Assembly: GCA_026184295.1 (NCBI GenBank)
Contig: JAHCJK010000032.1
Coordinates: 1 to 39,511 of the forward strand
Source of the DNA: Planctomycetota bacterium
GTDB taxonomy: Bacteria > Planctomycetota > SZUA-567 > H5-PLA8
DNA: 39,511 nucleotides
Reading direction: 5' to 3'
Position 1 is the stretch's first letter, and every line of letters begins with the position of its first letter. Below, in pieces: positions 18,101 to 26,310 of the stretch. The notes under the pieces were generated by a model. That model saw only the letters and a program-made list of their open reading frames with translations, was not told where the DNA came from and made no database searches. The position numbers were made by a program, and so were the translations under genes.

Positions 18101-18736
18101 CTACACCCGGTCGAGCTGCGGCTCGGCCTTGCCGTGGGTGTGGTCGTACAGGTGCCCTCGGCGCTTGCGGCCTTCCATCGTGGTCTCGAACCAGATCGCC
18201 TTCACGGGAGCCTCGACGATGGGGAAATCGTGGTGGTGGCCCATGCCGATGGCCACGCCGTCGCCGGGGCCGACGCGGTAGTGCTTGCCTTCGGTCACCA
18301 CCTCGCCCGCGCCTTCGCACACGATCCAGTACTCGTCGCAGTCGTGGTAGTGGCAGTCGAAGTTCGTGCGCTTGGGATAGGGCACGGGATCGCCGATGTC
18401 CTTGGGATCGTCGCTCGCGAGGACTTCGAAGAGCCCCGCGCCGCCGATCTCCTCGCCCCAGCGCCCGGCAAAGCGCACGAGCGTCACCGGCTTCATCACG
18501 TCGAGGATCTCGAAGCGGTCGCCGGCGGCCTTCAGGTCGTGGATCGAACCGTGGCTCGCGTAGATCTGCTGGTCGCCGAACTTCAGCACGCAGCGCCCGC
18601 CGACGACGACCAGTTTTTCCTTCGCGCCCAGGCGTTCGAAGGCGTGCTTCGCGCCGTGTTCGAGTTGCACGAAATCGAACCGATCGAGCGAGCCCCAGGC
18701 GGGCGCCTGCTGCGGTCCGGGCTTGAAGATCGGCAT
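18101..18736 (-). CDS. cupin-domain protein
   Basis: A 211-residue cytoplasmic protein. The C-terminal half has the two cupin motifs: CHYHDCDEYWIVCEGAGEV (metal ligands His and Glu) and VGPGDGVAIGMGHHHDFP. The N-terminal half (FVQLEHGAKHAF onward, LVVVGGRCVL) resembles a second, degenerate cupin, so this may be bicupin. The start ATG at 18736 follows GAGGAAAGGG and lies 18 nt after the glcF stop, making it the last gene of the glycolate operon. Its substrate is unknown; an isomerase, oxygenase or sugar-acid binding role would fit the context. Confidence 0.8.
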   Translation of the reverse strand: MPIFKPGPQQAPAWGSLDRFDFVQLEHGAKHAFERLGAKEKLVVVGGRCVLKFGDQQIYASHGSIHDLKAAGDRFEILDVMKPVTLVRFAGRWGEEIGGAGLFEVLASDDPKDIGDPVPYPKRTNFDCHYHDCDEYWIVCEGAGEVVTEGKHYRVGPGDGVAIGMGHHHDFPIVEAPVKAIWFETTMEGRKRRGHLYDHTHGKAEPQLDRV

Positions 18737-18754
18737 GCCCCGCCCTTTCCTCGC

Positions 18755-20080
18755 CTATGCGATGGCGCGCGCGAAGAGTTCCATCGGATGCAGCACCTCG
18801 CACGCCAGCCCCGCGGCCTTGCAGCCCTGGCGAATCTGCAGGATGCAGCCCGGGTTCCCGGTCAGCACCACGTCCGCCCCCGTGCCCTTGATCGCGTCGA
18901 TCTTGCGCGCGAGCACCGCGCGGGACATCTCGGGCTGGACGATGTTGTAAATCCCCGCCGCGCCGCAGCAGAACTCCGCGTCGGGCAGCGGCACGAAGCG
19001 GATGCCCGGGATGCGCTGGATGACGCTCTTCGGCTGCGCCGTGATCTTCTGCGCGTGCAGCAGGTGGCAGGGTTCGTCGTAGCAGACCTTCAGCGTGCGC
19101 GAAGGATCGGGCGCGCGCAGTTCCACGACCGGCGCCAGGTCCGCGAGGACCTCGCTGACGTCCTTCACCAGCTTTGAAAACGCTTCGGCCTCTTTGTCGC
19201 CGTGCAGCGCTTCTCCGTACTCCTTCAGCGCCGCGCCGCAGCCGGCGGAGTTGTTCACGATCGCGTCCACGCCCAGGCCGCGGAAGATCTCGATGTTCTT
19301 GCGCGCCAACTTGCGGCCGACCTCGGCTTCGCCGGCGTGAAAGGCGAGCGCCCCGCAGCACTGCTGCCCGTGCACGGCCAGGACTTCGACGCCGTGCGCC
19401 TGCATGACCTTGACGGTCGCGCGGTGAATCTCGCCCATCATCACGTCCATCACGCAGCCGCTGAAGAACGCGACGCGCTTCTTCGCCCGCCCGCCCATCG
19501 CCGGCAGCACCGCGGGCGCGTGGCAGCGGAAGGGTTCTTCCTTGATCTCGGGCTGCATCGCTTCCAGGTCGCGCAGGCGCTTGGGCAGAAGTTTGACCAG
19601 CCCCGCCGCGTGCACCGCGCGCCGCAGGCCGCTCTTCTGCATGAAGCGCGTCAACCCGGCGGCGAAGCGCAGGGCCTCCGGCCGAGTGAAGAGCTGTCCG
19701 AAGACGAACGCGCGCAGCGCGCCTTCCAGCCACGACGGCTCGCGCCCGGCCACCAGCGCCGCGCGGGTGCCTTCCAGAATCCGGCCGTAGTGCACGCCGC
19801 TGGGGCAGGCGGTCTCGCAGGCGCGGCAATCCAGGCACAGGTCCAGGTGGCCGGTCACCTTCTCGGTCGGCTGCAGGCGCCCGTCGCTGAGGCCCTTCAT
19901 GAGGTACAGGCGGCCGCGCGGCGAGTCGTTCTCGTTGCCGTTTTCGCGATACGTCGGGCACGCGCCCAGGCAGAGGCCGCAGTGCACGCAACTGCGCAGG
20001 AGGCCCGTGGCTTCGGGCGGGAAGGCGAAGCGCGCGGGCGCTTCCGGGGCCGCGGGTTCGAGCGTGGTCGGTTCGTTCAT
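18755..20080 (-). CDS. glcF: glycolate oxidase iron-sulfur subunit GlcF
   Basis: A 441-residue protein. Two 4Fe-4S clusters are bound by C31-x2-C34-x2-C37-x3-C41-P and C82-x2-C85-x2-C88-x3-C92-P. The C-terminal half has two CCG domains (QQCCGALAF and EFCCGAAG, with CYDEPCHLLHAQ between them), as in GlcF and heterodisulfide-reductase-like subunits. It passes electrons from the flavin subunits to the respiratory chain during oxidation of glycolate to glyoxylate. It is separated from glcE by a TPR membrane protein gene, which is unusual, and followed by the cupin gene. Confidence 0.93.
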   Translation of the reverse strand: MNEPTTLEPAAPEAPARFAFPPEATGLLRSCVHCGLCLGACPTYRENGNENDSPRGRLYLMKGLSDGRLQPTEKVTGHLDLCLDCRACETACPSGVHYGRILEGTRAALVAGREPSWLEGALRAFVFGQLFTRPEALRFAAGLTRFMQKSGLRRAVHAAGLVKLLPKRLRDLEAMQPEIKEEPFRCHAPAVLPAMGGRAKKRVAFFSGCVMDVMMGEIHRATVKVMQAHGVEVLAVHGQQCCGALAFHAGEAEVGRKLARKNIEIFRGLGVDAIVNNSAGCGAALKEYGEALHGDKEAEAFSKLVKDVSEVLADLAPVVELRAPDPSRTLKVCYDEPCHLLHAQKITAQPKSVIQRIPGIRFVPLPDAEFCCGAAGIYNIVQPEMSRAVLARKIDAIKGTGADVVLTGNPGCILQIRQGCKAAGLACEVLHPMELFARAIA

Positions 20081-20120
20081 GCGGGACCGCGGCGGGCGCG
20101 GGATTCCTTTATGCAGGCGG

Positions 20121-20906
20121 TCAGAGGCCGCGCAGGAGCGACCGGCCCTGGCCGAGCCAGGTGCGGTCTTCCGCGGGCGCCTCCGCCGAGGTGCTCAGCA
20201 TGTACTCCAGCACTTCCCGGGCCTTCTCCTTCTGCCCGGCGTCGGCAAGCTTCTTCGCATACGCGAATTCCGTCAATGGCCGCGGGAAGTTCCGCGAGAG
20301 CAGGCGGAACTCCTCGAGCGCCTCCTCGCGCTTCCCCAACGCATCCAGCGCCTCCGCGTACCGCAGCCACGCGACGCCGAAGCGGTACTTCTTGTTCTGT
20401 TCCATCAGGCGCTTGAGCAACGCGCAGCCGCCCTCGGGGTCCTGCTGATCCAGCCGGCAGAGCGCCAGGTAGTAGAGCGCCTCCTGGTTCTCCGCGTCGG
20501 CGGCCAGCACCTTCTTAAGGAGCGCTTCCGATTCGCCGTAGCGCCTGGCCTGGTAATACAGCAGCGCCAGTTCCGCGCGCAGCGCTTCGGTCTCGGCGAC
20601 CTTCATCTGCTGTTCGGCGCGCGCGATCTTCGACTTCAGGCCCAGGCCGAAAAGCCCCGGGCCGTCCCCTCCCCCGGCGGTCAAGCCGTGCAGGATGAAG
20701 CGCGCATGCAGCAGCCCGTACACGATCGCGCCCAGCGGCTGGAAGAAAAAGATCACGAAGAGCCAGTAGTGCATGCCGTAACGCCGGTACGCGTCGTACA
20801 GCATCCAGATCATGTAGATCGAGTACGCAATCGACGCGAACGACCACACCGTGACGAACGCGTCGTCCTGCCGCGCCGGAGGATAATCCTGCACTTCGGA
20901 ATCCAT
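20121..20906 (-). CDS. TPR-repeat protein with two membrane helices
   Basis: A 261-residue protein with two predicted membrane segments (about 17-37 and 45-66, Trp/Tyr/Phe-rich) followed by tetratricopeptide-type helices from about 95 to 240 (ALLYYQARRYGESEALLKKV, YYLALCRLDQQDPEGGCALL, YAEALDALGKREEALEEF). TPR arrays bind protein partners. GAGGAG precedes the ATG. It lies 15 nt after glcE and 40 nt before glcF on the same strand, so it is embedded in the glc operon and might tether the glycolate dehydrogenase to the membrane; that is inference. Family beyond TPR was not recognised. Confidence 0.8.
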   Translation of the reverse strand: MDSEVQDYPPARQDDAFVTVWSFASIAYSIYMIWMLYDAYRRYGMHYWLFVIFFFQPLGAIVYGLLHARFILHGLTAGGGDGPGLFGLGLKSKIARAEQQMKVAETEALRAELALLYYQARRYGESEALLKKVLAADAENQEALYYLALCRLDQQDPEGGCALLKRLMEQNKKYRFGVAWLRYAEALDALGKREEALEEFRLLSRNFPRPLTEFAYAKKLADAGQKEKAREVLEYMLSTSAEAPAEDRTWLGQGRSLLRGL

Positions 20907-20921
20907 GGCGCTCCTCGCCGC

Positions 20922-22229
20922 CTACAGGCCCTCGACGAACCGGCCCGGGTTCAGGATCGCGCGCGGGTCCAGCGACTGCTTGATCGCGCGCATCAGCGCC
21001 CACTCGGCCCGCGCGGGCCCGAAGGCGCGTTCGTCCAGCGGCTGCGCGGACGCCTTCCACGCCACCGTGGCGGGGAGGCCGTCGCCGCGCAGCGTCTTCA
21101 CGATCCGCGTCAGGTCCGGCGTCTTTTCGCCCCCGTTGGCGAAGAGTTCCAGCGAGGCATAGCCCGGAAAGTCGTGGTAGCCCATCAGGTAACCGAAGCC
21201 GGCCTCGGCGGCGAGCGCGTCCAGCGCGTGCATCGTCGCGCCGAAGGCTCCGGACTTCGAGGGCCAGACGATGCGCGCGGCCAGCGGAGGCACCACGGTC
21301 TCGCCGCCGGCCGTCTGCACCGAATCCAGCCGCCGCGAGACCGCCGGGTACTCGTCGGCATCGACGCGCGTCGCGCCGGTCTCGCGCACGCTCCCGCCGC
21401 AGCGCGCCGCGGCCTCCTCGAGTTCGCGGAGGATGCGCGCGTGATCGGGCGGGCTGGCCTCGATGCCGATCTGTCCCGAAAACGGCTTGGCCGGAAAACA
21501 CGCGACCGCCGCGGCCAGCGGCAGACGGCCCGCGAGTTCGCGCATCAGGTTGAACCCGGTCTCGAAGCTCGGCGCGGAGATTTCCTGCACGCTGGCGGTC
21601 TCGGGCACCGGGCGCAGCTTGAACGTAACCTCCGTGACGATGCCCAGCGTGCCGAGCGAACCGATGTAGAGTTTTTCCAGCGCGTAGCCGGTCACGTTCT
21701 TCACCACGCGCCCGCCGCATTTCCGAACCACGCCGTCGCCGTTGACGACGGTGAGCCCCAGGACCATGTCGCGCAGCGTCCCGTGCAGCAGGCGCCGCGG
21801 GCCCGAACGGTCGGTCGCGACCAGCCCGCCGAGCGTGGCGTGCGCGGGCGCGTCGAGCGGCAGGGTCTGGCCGTGTTCGAAGAGCGCGGCCTGAAAGGCC
21901 TCGAAGTTCATCCCCGCCTGCGCGGTGACCACCAGGTCGGCGGGTTCGTACTCGACGATCCGGTCCAGCCGCTGGAGCGACACGGCCAGCGCGCCCTCGG
22001 GCGCGGCCTCGCCATAGGCCATCGCGGTCCAGCCGCCGCAGGGGAGCACCGGGACGCCGTGTTCGCCGGCCAGCCGCACGACCTCGGCCACTTCCTCGGT
22101 GCTCGCGGGGCGGCAGAGCGCCCCCGGGCGCACCGCGCCGGTGGCCAGCGCTTCCAGCATGCGCGGCTCGGCGACGACGTTTTCGCCGCCCAGCGCGCGC
22201 GCGAGCCGCTGCACGAAGGCGTCGTTCAT
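20922..22229 (-). CDS. glcE: glycolate oxidase FAD-binding subunit GlcE
   Basis: A 435-residue FAD_binding_4-type protein. The FAD-binding segments are LPCGGWTAMAYG (near 62-73), HATLGGLVATDRSG and a GSLGTLGIVTEVTFKL loop; the C-terminus ends with the usual LDPRAILNPGRF. It is longer than E. coli GlcE, but the order D-E-F and the weaker flavin site support GlcE rather than a second GlcD. Its ATG (22229-22227) shares one base with the TGA of glcD (TGATG), with GAGGAAGG inside the end of glcD as ribosome binding site, so the two are translationally coupled. Confidence 0.85.
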   Translation of the reverse strand: MNDAFVQRLARALGGENVVAEPRMLEALATGAVRPGALCRPASTEEVAEVVRLAGEHGVPVLPCGGWTAMAYGEAAPEGALAVSLQRLDRIVEYEPADLVVTAQAGMNFEAFQAALFEHGQTLPLDAPAHATLGGLVATDRSGPRRLLHGTLRDMVLGLTVVNGDGVVRKCGGRVVKNVTGYALEKLYIGSLGTLGIVTEVTFKLRPVPETASVQEISAPSFETGFNLMRELAGRLPLAAAVACFPAKPFSGQIGIEASPPDHARILRELEEAAARCGGSVRETGATRVDADEYPAVSRRLDSVQTAGGETVVPPLAARIVWPSKSGAFGATMHALDALAAEAGFGYLMGYHDFPGYASLELFANGGEKTPDLTRIVKTLRGDGLPATVAWKASAQPLDERAFGPARAEWALMRAIKQSLDPRAILNPGRFVEGL

Positions 22230-23707
22230 CAGGCCTTCCTCATCGGCGGGCGGACGGCGGGCGGGCGGTGGCCCTTCACTTCCATGCAGGCGCGCATGGG
22301 CACGGCCTTGCCGGGATTGCTGAGCGCCTGCGGGTCGAAGACCGCGCGGACCTTGCGCATCGCCTCCATGTCGGCCTCGCCGAAGACGCGCGGCATGAAC
22401 GCGAGCTTCTCGATGCCGATGCCGTGCTCGCCGCTCAGCATCCCGCCGGCCTCGACGACCGCCGAGAGCACTTCGTCGTTGCATGCCAGCGCGTGCGCGA
22501 TCTGTTCGGGCACGCGTTCGTCGAAGAGAATCAGCGGGTGCAGGTTTCCGTCGCCGGCATGGAAGACGTTCGCGGTCGTCAGGCCGTGCTTGCGCCCGCT
22601 GGCTTCGATCTTGCCCAGCACTTCCGGCAGCTTGCTGCGCGGGATCACGCCGTCCTGGACGTAGTAGCTGGGGCTGATGCGCCCGACGGCGCCGAAGGCC
22701 TGCTTGCGCGCCTTCCAGAGCAGCAGGCGTTCCTTGTCGTCCTTGGCCGCGCGCACGTCCAGGCAGCCGCAGGTACGGCAGCATTCCATGACGCGTCCGG
22801 CGAGCAGGTCCAGGCCGTCGCGCAGGCCGTCGAGTTCGATCAGCAGCACGGCGCCGGCATCGAGCGGGAAGCCGAGGTGCAGCCATTCTTCGACCGCGCG
22901 GATAATGGTCTTGTCGATCAGTTCCAGCGCCGCCGGGACGATGCCGTGTGAAACGATGGTGCTGACGCCGTGGCTGGCGGCCTCGATGCTGGGGAAGACC
23001 GCGAGCAGCGTGCGGACGGCTTCGGGCGTCGGCGTCAGCTTCACCCAGGCTTTCGTGGCGATGCCGAAGGTCCCTTCGCTGCCGACAAAGAGGCCTACGA
23101 GGTCGTAGCCGGGCAGCGGACCGAGCCCGCCCAGTGGGCCGCCAAGCGTGACGATGTCGCCGGTGGGCAGAACGACTTCGAGCCCCAGCACGTGGTTGAC
23201 GGTGACGCCGTACTTGAGCGTGTGCGGACCGCCGGAGTTTTCCGCGACGTTCCCGCCGACCGTGCACGAGCCCTGGCTCGACGGATCGGGCGCGTAATGC
23301 AGCCCCCGCGCCGAACAGGCCTTGGTCAGATTCAGGTTGATCACGCCGGGTTCGACGCAGGCGACGCGGTTCTCGTAGTCGATCTCGATCACGCGGTTCA
23401 TGCGCGCGAGTTCGATCACCACCATGCCGCCGAGCGCGATCGCCCCGCCGCTCAGCCCCGTGCCCGCTCCGCGCGCGACGAACGGAAACCCGGCCGCCGC
23501 GCAGGCCTTGACCACCGCGGCCACTTCCAGCGTCGAATGGACGTACACCACCGCGCCCGGCGTGGACTTGTCGAGCGTCAGGCCGTCGCATTCGTAGACA
23601 AAGAGTTCGTCGTGCGACGTGACGACGTTCTGCGGCCCCACGGCGGCGCGCAGAGCGTCCAGCAAGCCCGCGGCGGGCTCGCGGCGAGGCACATCGGTGA
23701 CGGACAT
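22229..23707 (-). CDS. glcD: glycolate oxidase subunit GlcD (FAD-linked oxidase)
   Basis: A 492-residue FAD-linked oxidase of the GlcD/D-lactate dehydrogenase family that oxidises glycolate (or a related 2-hydroxy acid) to the 2-oxo acid. The N-terminal PCMH-type FAD domain shows FVARGAGTGLSGGA (74-87), DPSSQGSCTVGGNVAENSGG and FVGSEGTFGI. The C-terminal FAD-oxidase_C domain has NVFHAGDGNLHPL with the catalytic-type histidines and LSGEHGIG. First gene of the operon glcD-glcE-TPR-glcF-cupin. There is no Shine-Dalgarno before the ATG, but TAGATT lies 7 nt upstream, suggesting a near-leaderless mRNA. Confidence 0.94.
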   Translation of the reverse strand: MSVTDVPRREPAAGLLDALRAAVGPQNVVTSHDELFVYECDGLTLDKSTPGAVVYVHSTLEVAAVVKACAAAGFPFVARGAGTGLSGGAIALGGMVVIELARMNRVIEIDYENRVACVEPGVINLNLTKACSARGLHYAPDPSSQGSCTVGGNVAENSGGPHTLKYGVTVNHVLGLEVVLPTGDIVTLGGPLGGLGPLPGYDLVGLFVGSEGTFGIATKAWVKLTPTPEAVRTLLAVFPSIEAASHGVSTIVSHGIVPAALELIDKTIIRAVEEWLHLGFPLDAGAVLLIELDGLRDGLDLLAGRVMECCRTCGCLDVRAAKDDKERLLLWKARKQAFGAVGRISPSYYVQDGVIPRSKLPEVLGKIEASGRKHGLTTANVFHAGDGNLHPLILFDERVPEQIAHALACNDEVLSAVVEAGGMLSGEHGIGIEKLAFMPRVFGEADMEAMRKVRAVFDPQALSNPGKAVPMRACMEVKGHRPPAVRPPMRKA

Positions 23708-23762
23708 GCCCGCAAATCTAGCCCTTCGGCAATCTTCGTGCGACGGCAGAAACTTGGTTCGG

Positions 23763-23793
23763 TTTTACCACGGAGACGCGGAGGCACGGAGTA
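23763..23793 (+). repeat. CGGAG-type intergenic repeat, copy 3
   Basis: TTTTACCACGGAGACGCGGA continuing as GGCACGGAG. With copy 4 (23889-23926, opposite orientation) and the CTTAGCG/CTTTGCG units between them (23838-23866), it forms a composite element in the gap between glcD and the cvpA-like gene. Confidence 0.7.
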
Positions 23794-23888
23794 CTGCAAC
23801 CAAACGTCGTACCATGAATGGCTTAGTCGTTGGCTGTTCTTTGCGGCTTAGCGTCTTTGCGCGATTCAGCAGTAGAAAGGTAGGAAGC

Positions 23889-23926
23889 CGTTCTCCGCCA
23901 ACTCCGCGTGCTCTGCGGTGAAAGAG
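23889..23926 (-). repeat. CGGAG-type intergenic repeat, copy 4
   Basis: On the minus strand: TTTCACCGCAGAGCACGCGG continuing as AGTTGGCGGAGAACGG. It ends 3 nt from the stop codon of the cvpA-like gene. Opposite in orientation to copy 3. Confidence 0.75.
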
Positions 23927-23929
23927 AAC

Positions 23930-24535
23930 TTACGGCGCCTGCTCGCGCTCCAGCTTCGCCCGGTGCAGGGTCGTTTCGCGCGTCTGGATCTGCAAGCCCT
24001 TGGCGAGTTCCCCACCGGAGGCATCCACCCACGCGCGCACGTCCTCGACGGCGCCTTCGGGCAGCAGGCGCGCGCCGGCCTGCGCGAGCGGCGGGACGAG
24101 TCTTGCTTCGGCGAAGGCGGGGGTGCCGGGCCACAGCGTTACGCACGCGGCCATGGCGACGGCGGCGATCACGAAGCCTTTCAGCGCGCCGAAAATACCG
24201 CCCAGGATGCGGTCCTGCCCGCGGCGGCGTTCCTTTTCCTTGCTCGGCAGTCCGTCCTCGCTCTTCACTTCGGCCCAGACGGCCAGCAGGCGCAGGATCA
24301 GCCCCAGCGCGCAGGCGACGAAGAGGAACGCGATCAGTTGCGCGTGGAAGGCGTTTTCGGTGACAACGCCGATCAGCCGGGCGCCCAGCGCCGGAGCGAG
24401 TGTCATGCCCAGGGCCATGCCGAAGCCCAGCGCGGCCAGGCCCGCGGCCTGCCAAAGCAATCCGCGGCGGCAACCCATCCAGGTCTGGAGCAGCAGGAAG
24501 GCGAGCAGGAGAAAGTCGGTGAGGTGCCCGAGCAC
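23930..24535 (-). CDS. CvpA family membrane protein
   Basis: About 201 residues with four hydrophobic segments. The conserved CvpA features are the N-terminal helix followed by CRRGLLWQAAG, and QDRILGGIFGALKGFVIAA in the third region. CvpA proteins are inner-membrane proteins linked to colicin V production and envelope stress; the biochemical role is not known. I chose the GTG at 24535 because AAAGG lies 8 nt upstream and the first helix then starts near residue 6 as in relatives. An upstream ATG at 24646 would add 37 Arg-rich residues and has no ribosome binding site. A repeat copy abuts the stop. Confidence 0.75.
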   Translation of the reverse strand: MLGHLTDFLLLAFLLLQTWMGCRRGLLWQAAGLAALGFGMALGMTLAPALGARLIGVVTENAFHAQLIAFLFVACALGLILRLLAVWAEVKSEDGLPSKEKERRRGQDRILGGIFGALKGFVIAAVAMAACVTLWPGTPAFAEARLVPPLAQAGARLLPEGAVEDVRAWVDASGGELAKGLQIQTRETTLHRAKLEREQAP

Positions 24536-24687
24536 GGCGAGGACCTTTGAGGCCGGAGCGTTTCGGAAGCCGCGCGGCGCGACCCCCCACCTTCGCGCCG
24601 CGCAACCCCGAAAACGTTCGTGCATTCTGTATCGGTAGAAGTGCATCCGGATTTAACGAAATTGTTTGGAACTTGTGCCGGCGCGAT

Positions 24688-25503
24688 TCAATGAAAAAGC
24701 GCTTCGACCAGAAAGAGCCCCTTCGCGGGCGCGGTGGGCCCGGCCAGGCGCCGGTCCTTGCTCGCCAGGACGCGCGCGATCCAGTCGGGCTCTTCCTTGC
24801 CGCGCCCGACCTCGGCCAGCGACCCGACCATCGTGCGCACCATCTTGTAAAGGAACCCGCTGCCTTCCACTTCGACGAAGATTTCCGCGCCGCTCGCCCC
24901 GCCGTACGAACCGCGCGCGGTCACCTCCACGCGGTGGATCGTGCGCACGGTCTCGAGTTCCGTCTTGCCTTCTTCGGCGCGCTTGGCCTGGATGTCGGCG
25001 AGCGTCGTCGCGAAGGCGGTGTAGTCGTGGGTTCCGACGAAGTGCGCCGCCGCCGCGCGCATCTTGTCCACGTCGAGTTCGAAGCGCACGTGCCAGTGCA
25101 TGCGGCGCGCCACGGCGGGCCGCGTGCGCCGGTTCAGGATCTGGTAGCGGTAGATCTTGCCCGCGGACGAAGCCATCGCGTGGAAGTCCGGCGGCATCGC
25201 CTCGGCCTTCAACGCCGCGACGTCGGGCGGCAGGTGCGCGTTCAGGCCCTGCGCGAGCCCTTCCGCCGCGACGTTGCAGCCGTCGGGCAGGTCGAAGGTG
25301 GCCACCTGGCCGAGCGCGTGGACGCCTTCGTCGGTGCGGCCGGCTCCGGCGATGCGCACGGGCTGCCCGGTCAGCTTGCGCAGCGCGCGCTCGATTTCGC
25401 CCTGAATCGTGCGCACGCCGCCGCCGTCGGCGCGGTCCTGCACCTGCCAGCCGTGGAAATCGGTCCCGTCGTATTCGAGCGTCAGCTTGATGCGCGTGGG
25501 CAT
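24688..25503 (-). CDS. truA: tRNA pseudouridine(38-40) synthase TruA
   Basis: A 271-residue pseudouridine synthase that modifies positions 38-40 of tRNA anticodon arms. The catalytic Asp58 lies in GAGRTDEGVHALGQ (53-66). Also conserved are the N-terminal YDGTDFHGWQ (11-20), KIYRYQI and the C-terminal FLYKMVRTMVG. Length is typical. The ATG (25503-25501) is preceded by TAGGAT at a distance of exactly 6 nt and by no Shine-Dalgarno, consistent with leaderless transcription. Confidence 0.95.
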   Translation of the reverse strand: MPTRIKLTLEYDGTDFHGWQVQDRADGGGVRTIQGEIERALRKLTGQPVRIAGAGRTDEGVHALGQVATFDLPDGCNVAAEGLAQGLNAHLPPDVAALKAEAMPPDFHAMASSAGKIYRYQILNRRTRPAVARRMHWHVRFELDVDKMRAAAAHFVGTHDYTAFATTLADIQAKRAEEGKTELETVRTIHRVEVTARGSYGGASGAEIFVEVEGSGFLYKMVRTMVGSLAEVGRGKEEPDWIARVLASKDRRLAGPTAPAKGLFLVEALFH

Positions 25504-25609
25504 GCGGCCATCCTAGCAAGCCGGGCCGCGCCCGCCTGCGCCGAAAGTGCTTCCGCACGGGCGCGCGAACGGATAAAACACCGGCGGCCCACGGAGACTC
25601 CGCCTGCGC

Positions 25610-26299
25610 ATGAGCACCTCGATCCGCGCGATCCTCTTCGACATGGACGGCCTGTTGATCGACACCGAGGACATCCACCTGCGCGCCTTCGCGCAGGCCG
25701 CGACTCGGATGGGCTACCCCAGCGAAGCGAAGGACTACCTGTCGTGGATCGGGCACAGTTCGATGGCGCTGGGCAAATGGATCGCCGAACGCGCGACACA
25801 AAAGCAGTCGCCCGAGGCCATCGTCCAACTGGAGCAGGAGATCTTTCTCCGGATTCTGTTCGAAGAACGCCCCGCCCCGCTGCCCGGCGCGCGCGAGATG
25901 ATCGACCACTGCGACGCCGCGGGTTTCAAGCGCGGCCTGGTGAGCAGCACGGTGTACCCGCAGGTCGTCCTGACGATGGAAGTGGTGCTCGCGCACCTGG
26001 GCCGGCCGGCGCGCCTCGAAGAGACCTTCGCGACCGTCACCAGCGGCGACCGCGTCCCGCGCATGAAGCCCGCGCCCGATCCGTACCGCCAGGCCGCGGG
26101 CGAATTGGCGCTCGACCCGGCGCATTGCCTGGTCTTCGAAGACTCGCCCGCGGGCATCGCCTCCGCGCGCGCCGCCGGATGCCGCGTGGTCGCGATCCCG
26201 AACCTGTATCTCAAGCGCGAGGAAGTCGGAAAGGAAGCGGACGCCTCCTTTAATACACTGGCGGACGCATTCGCGGCTCGCATTTGGGAACGTTTCTGA
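25610..26299 (+). CDS. HAD-family phosphatase (beta-phosphoglucomutase-like subfamily)
   Basis: A 229-residue haloacid dehalogenase-superfamily protein. Motif I is FDMDGLLIDTE (10-20) with nucleophile Asp11 and acid/base Asp13; motif II is the Ser in LVSSTVYP; motif III is RMKPAPDPY (Lys); motif IV is VFEDSPAGI. The helical cap after motif I places it with phosphoglycolate phosphatase and beta-phosphoglucomutase relatives. The substrate is not clear; a phosphoglycolate phosphatase role would suit an organism with a glc operon, but nothing in the sequence proves it. GGAG lies upstream of the ATG. The membrane protein gene follows 11 nt later. Confidence 0.9.
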   Translation: MSTSIRAILFDMDGLLIDTEDIHLRAFAQAATRMGYPSEAKDYLSWIGHSSMALGKWIAERATQKQSPEAIVQLEQEIFLRILFEERPAPLPGAREMIDHCDAAGFKRGLVSSTVYPQVVLTMEVVLAHLGRPARLEETFATVTSGDRVPRMKPAPDPYRQAAGELALDPAHCLVFEDSPAGIASARAAGCRVVAIPNLYLKREEVGKEADASFNTLADAFAARIWERF

Positions 26300-26310
26300 C
26301 GGGATACGCC

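Noticed and set aside
19899..22664. 921-codon plus-strand frame opposite the glc operon
   Set aside because: Antisense shadow of glcD, glcE, the TPR gene and glcF; composition is that of reversed high-GC codons.
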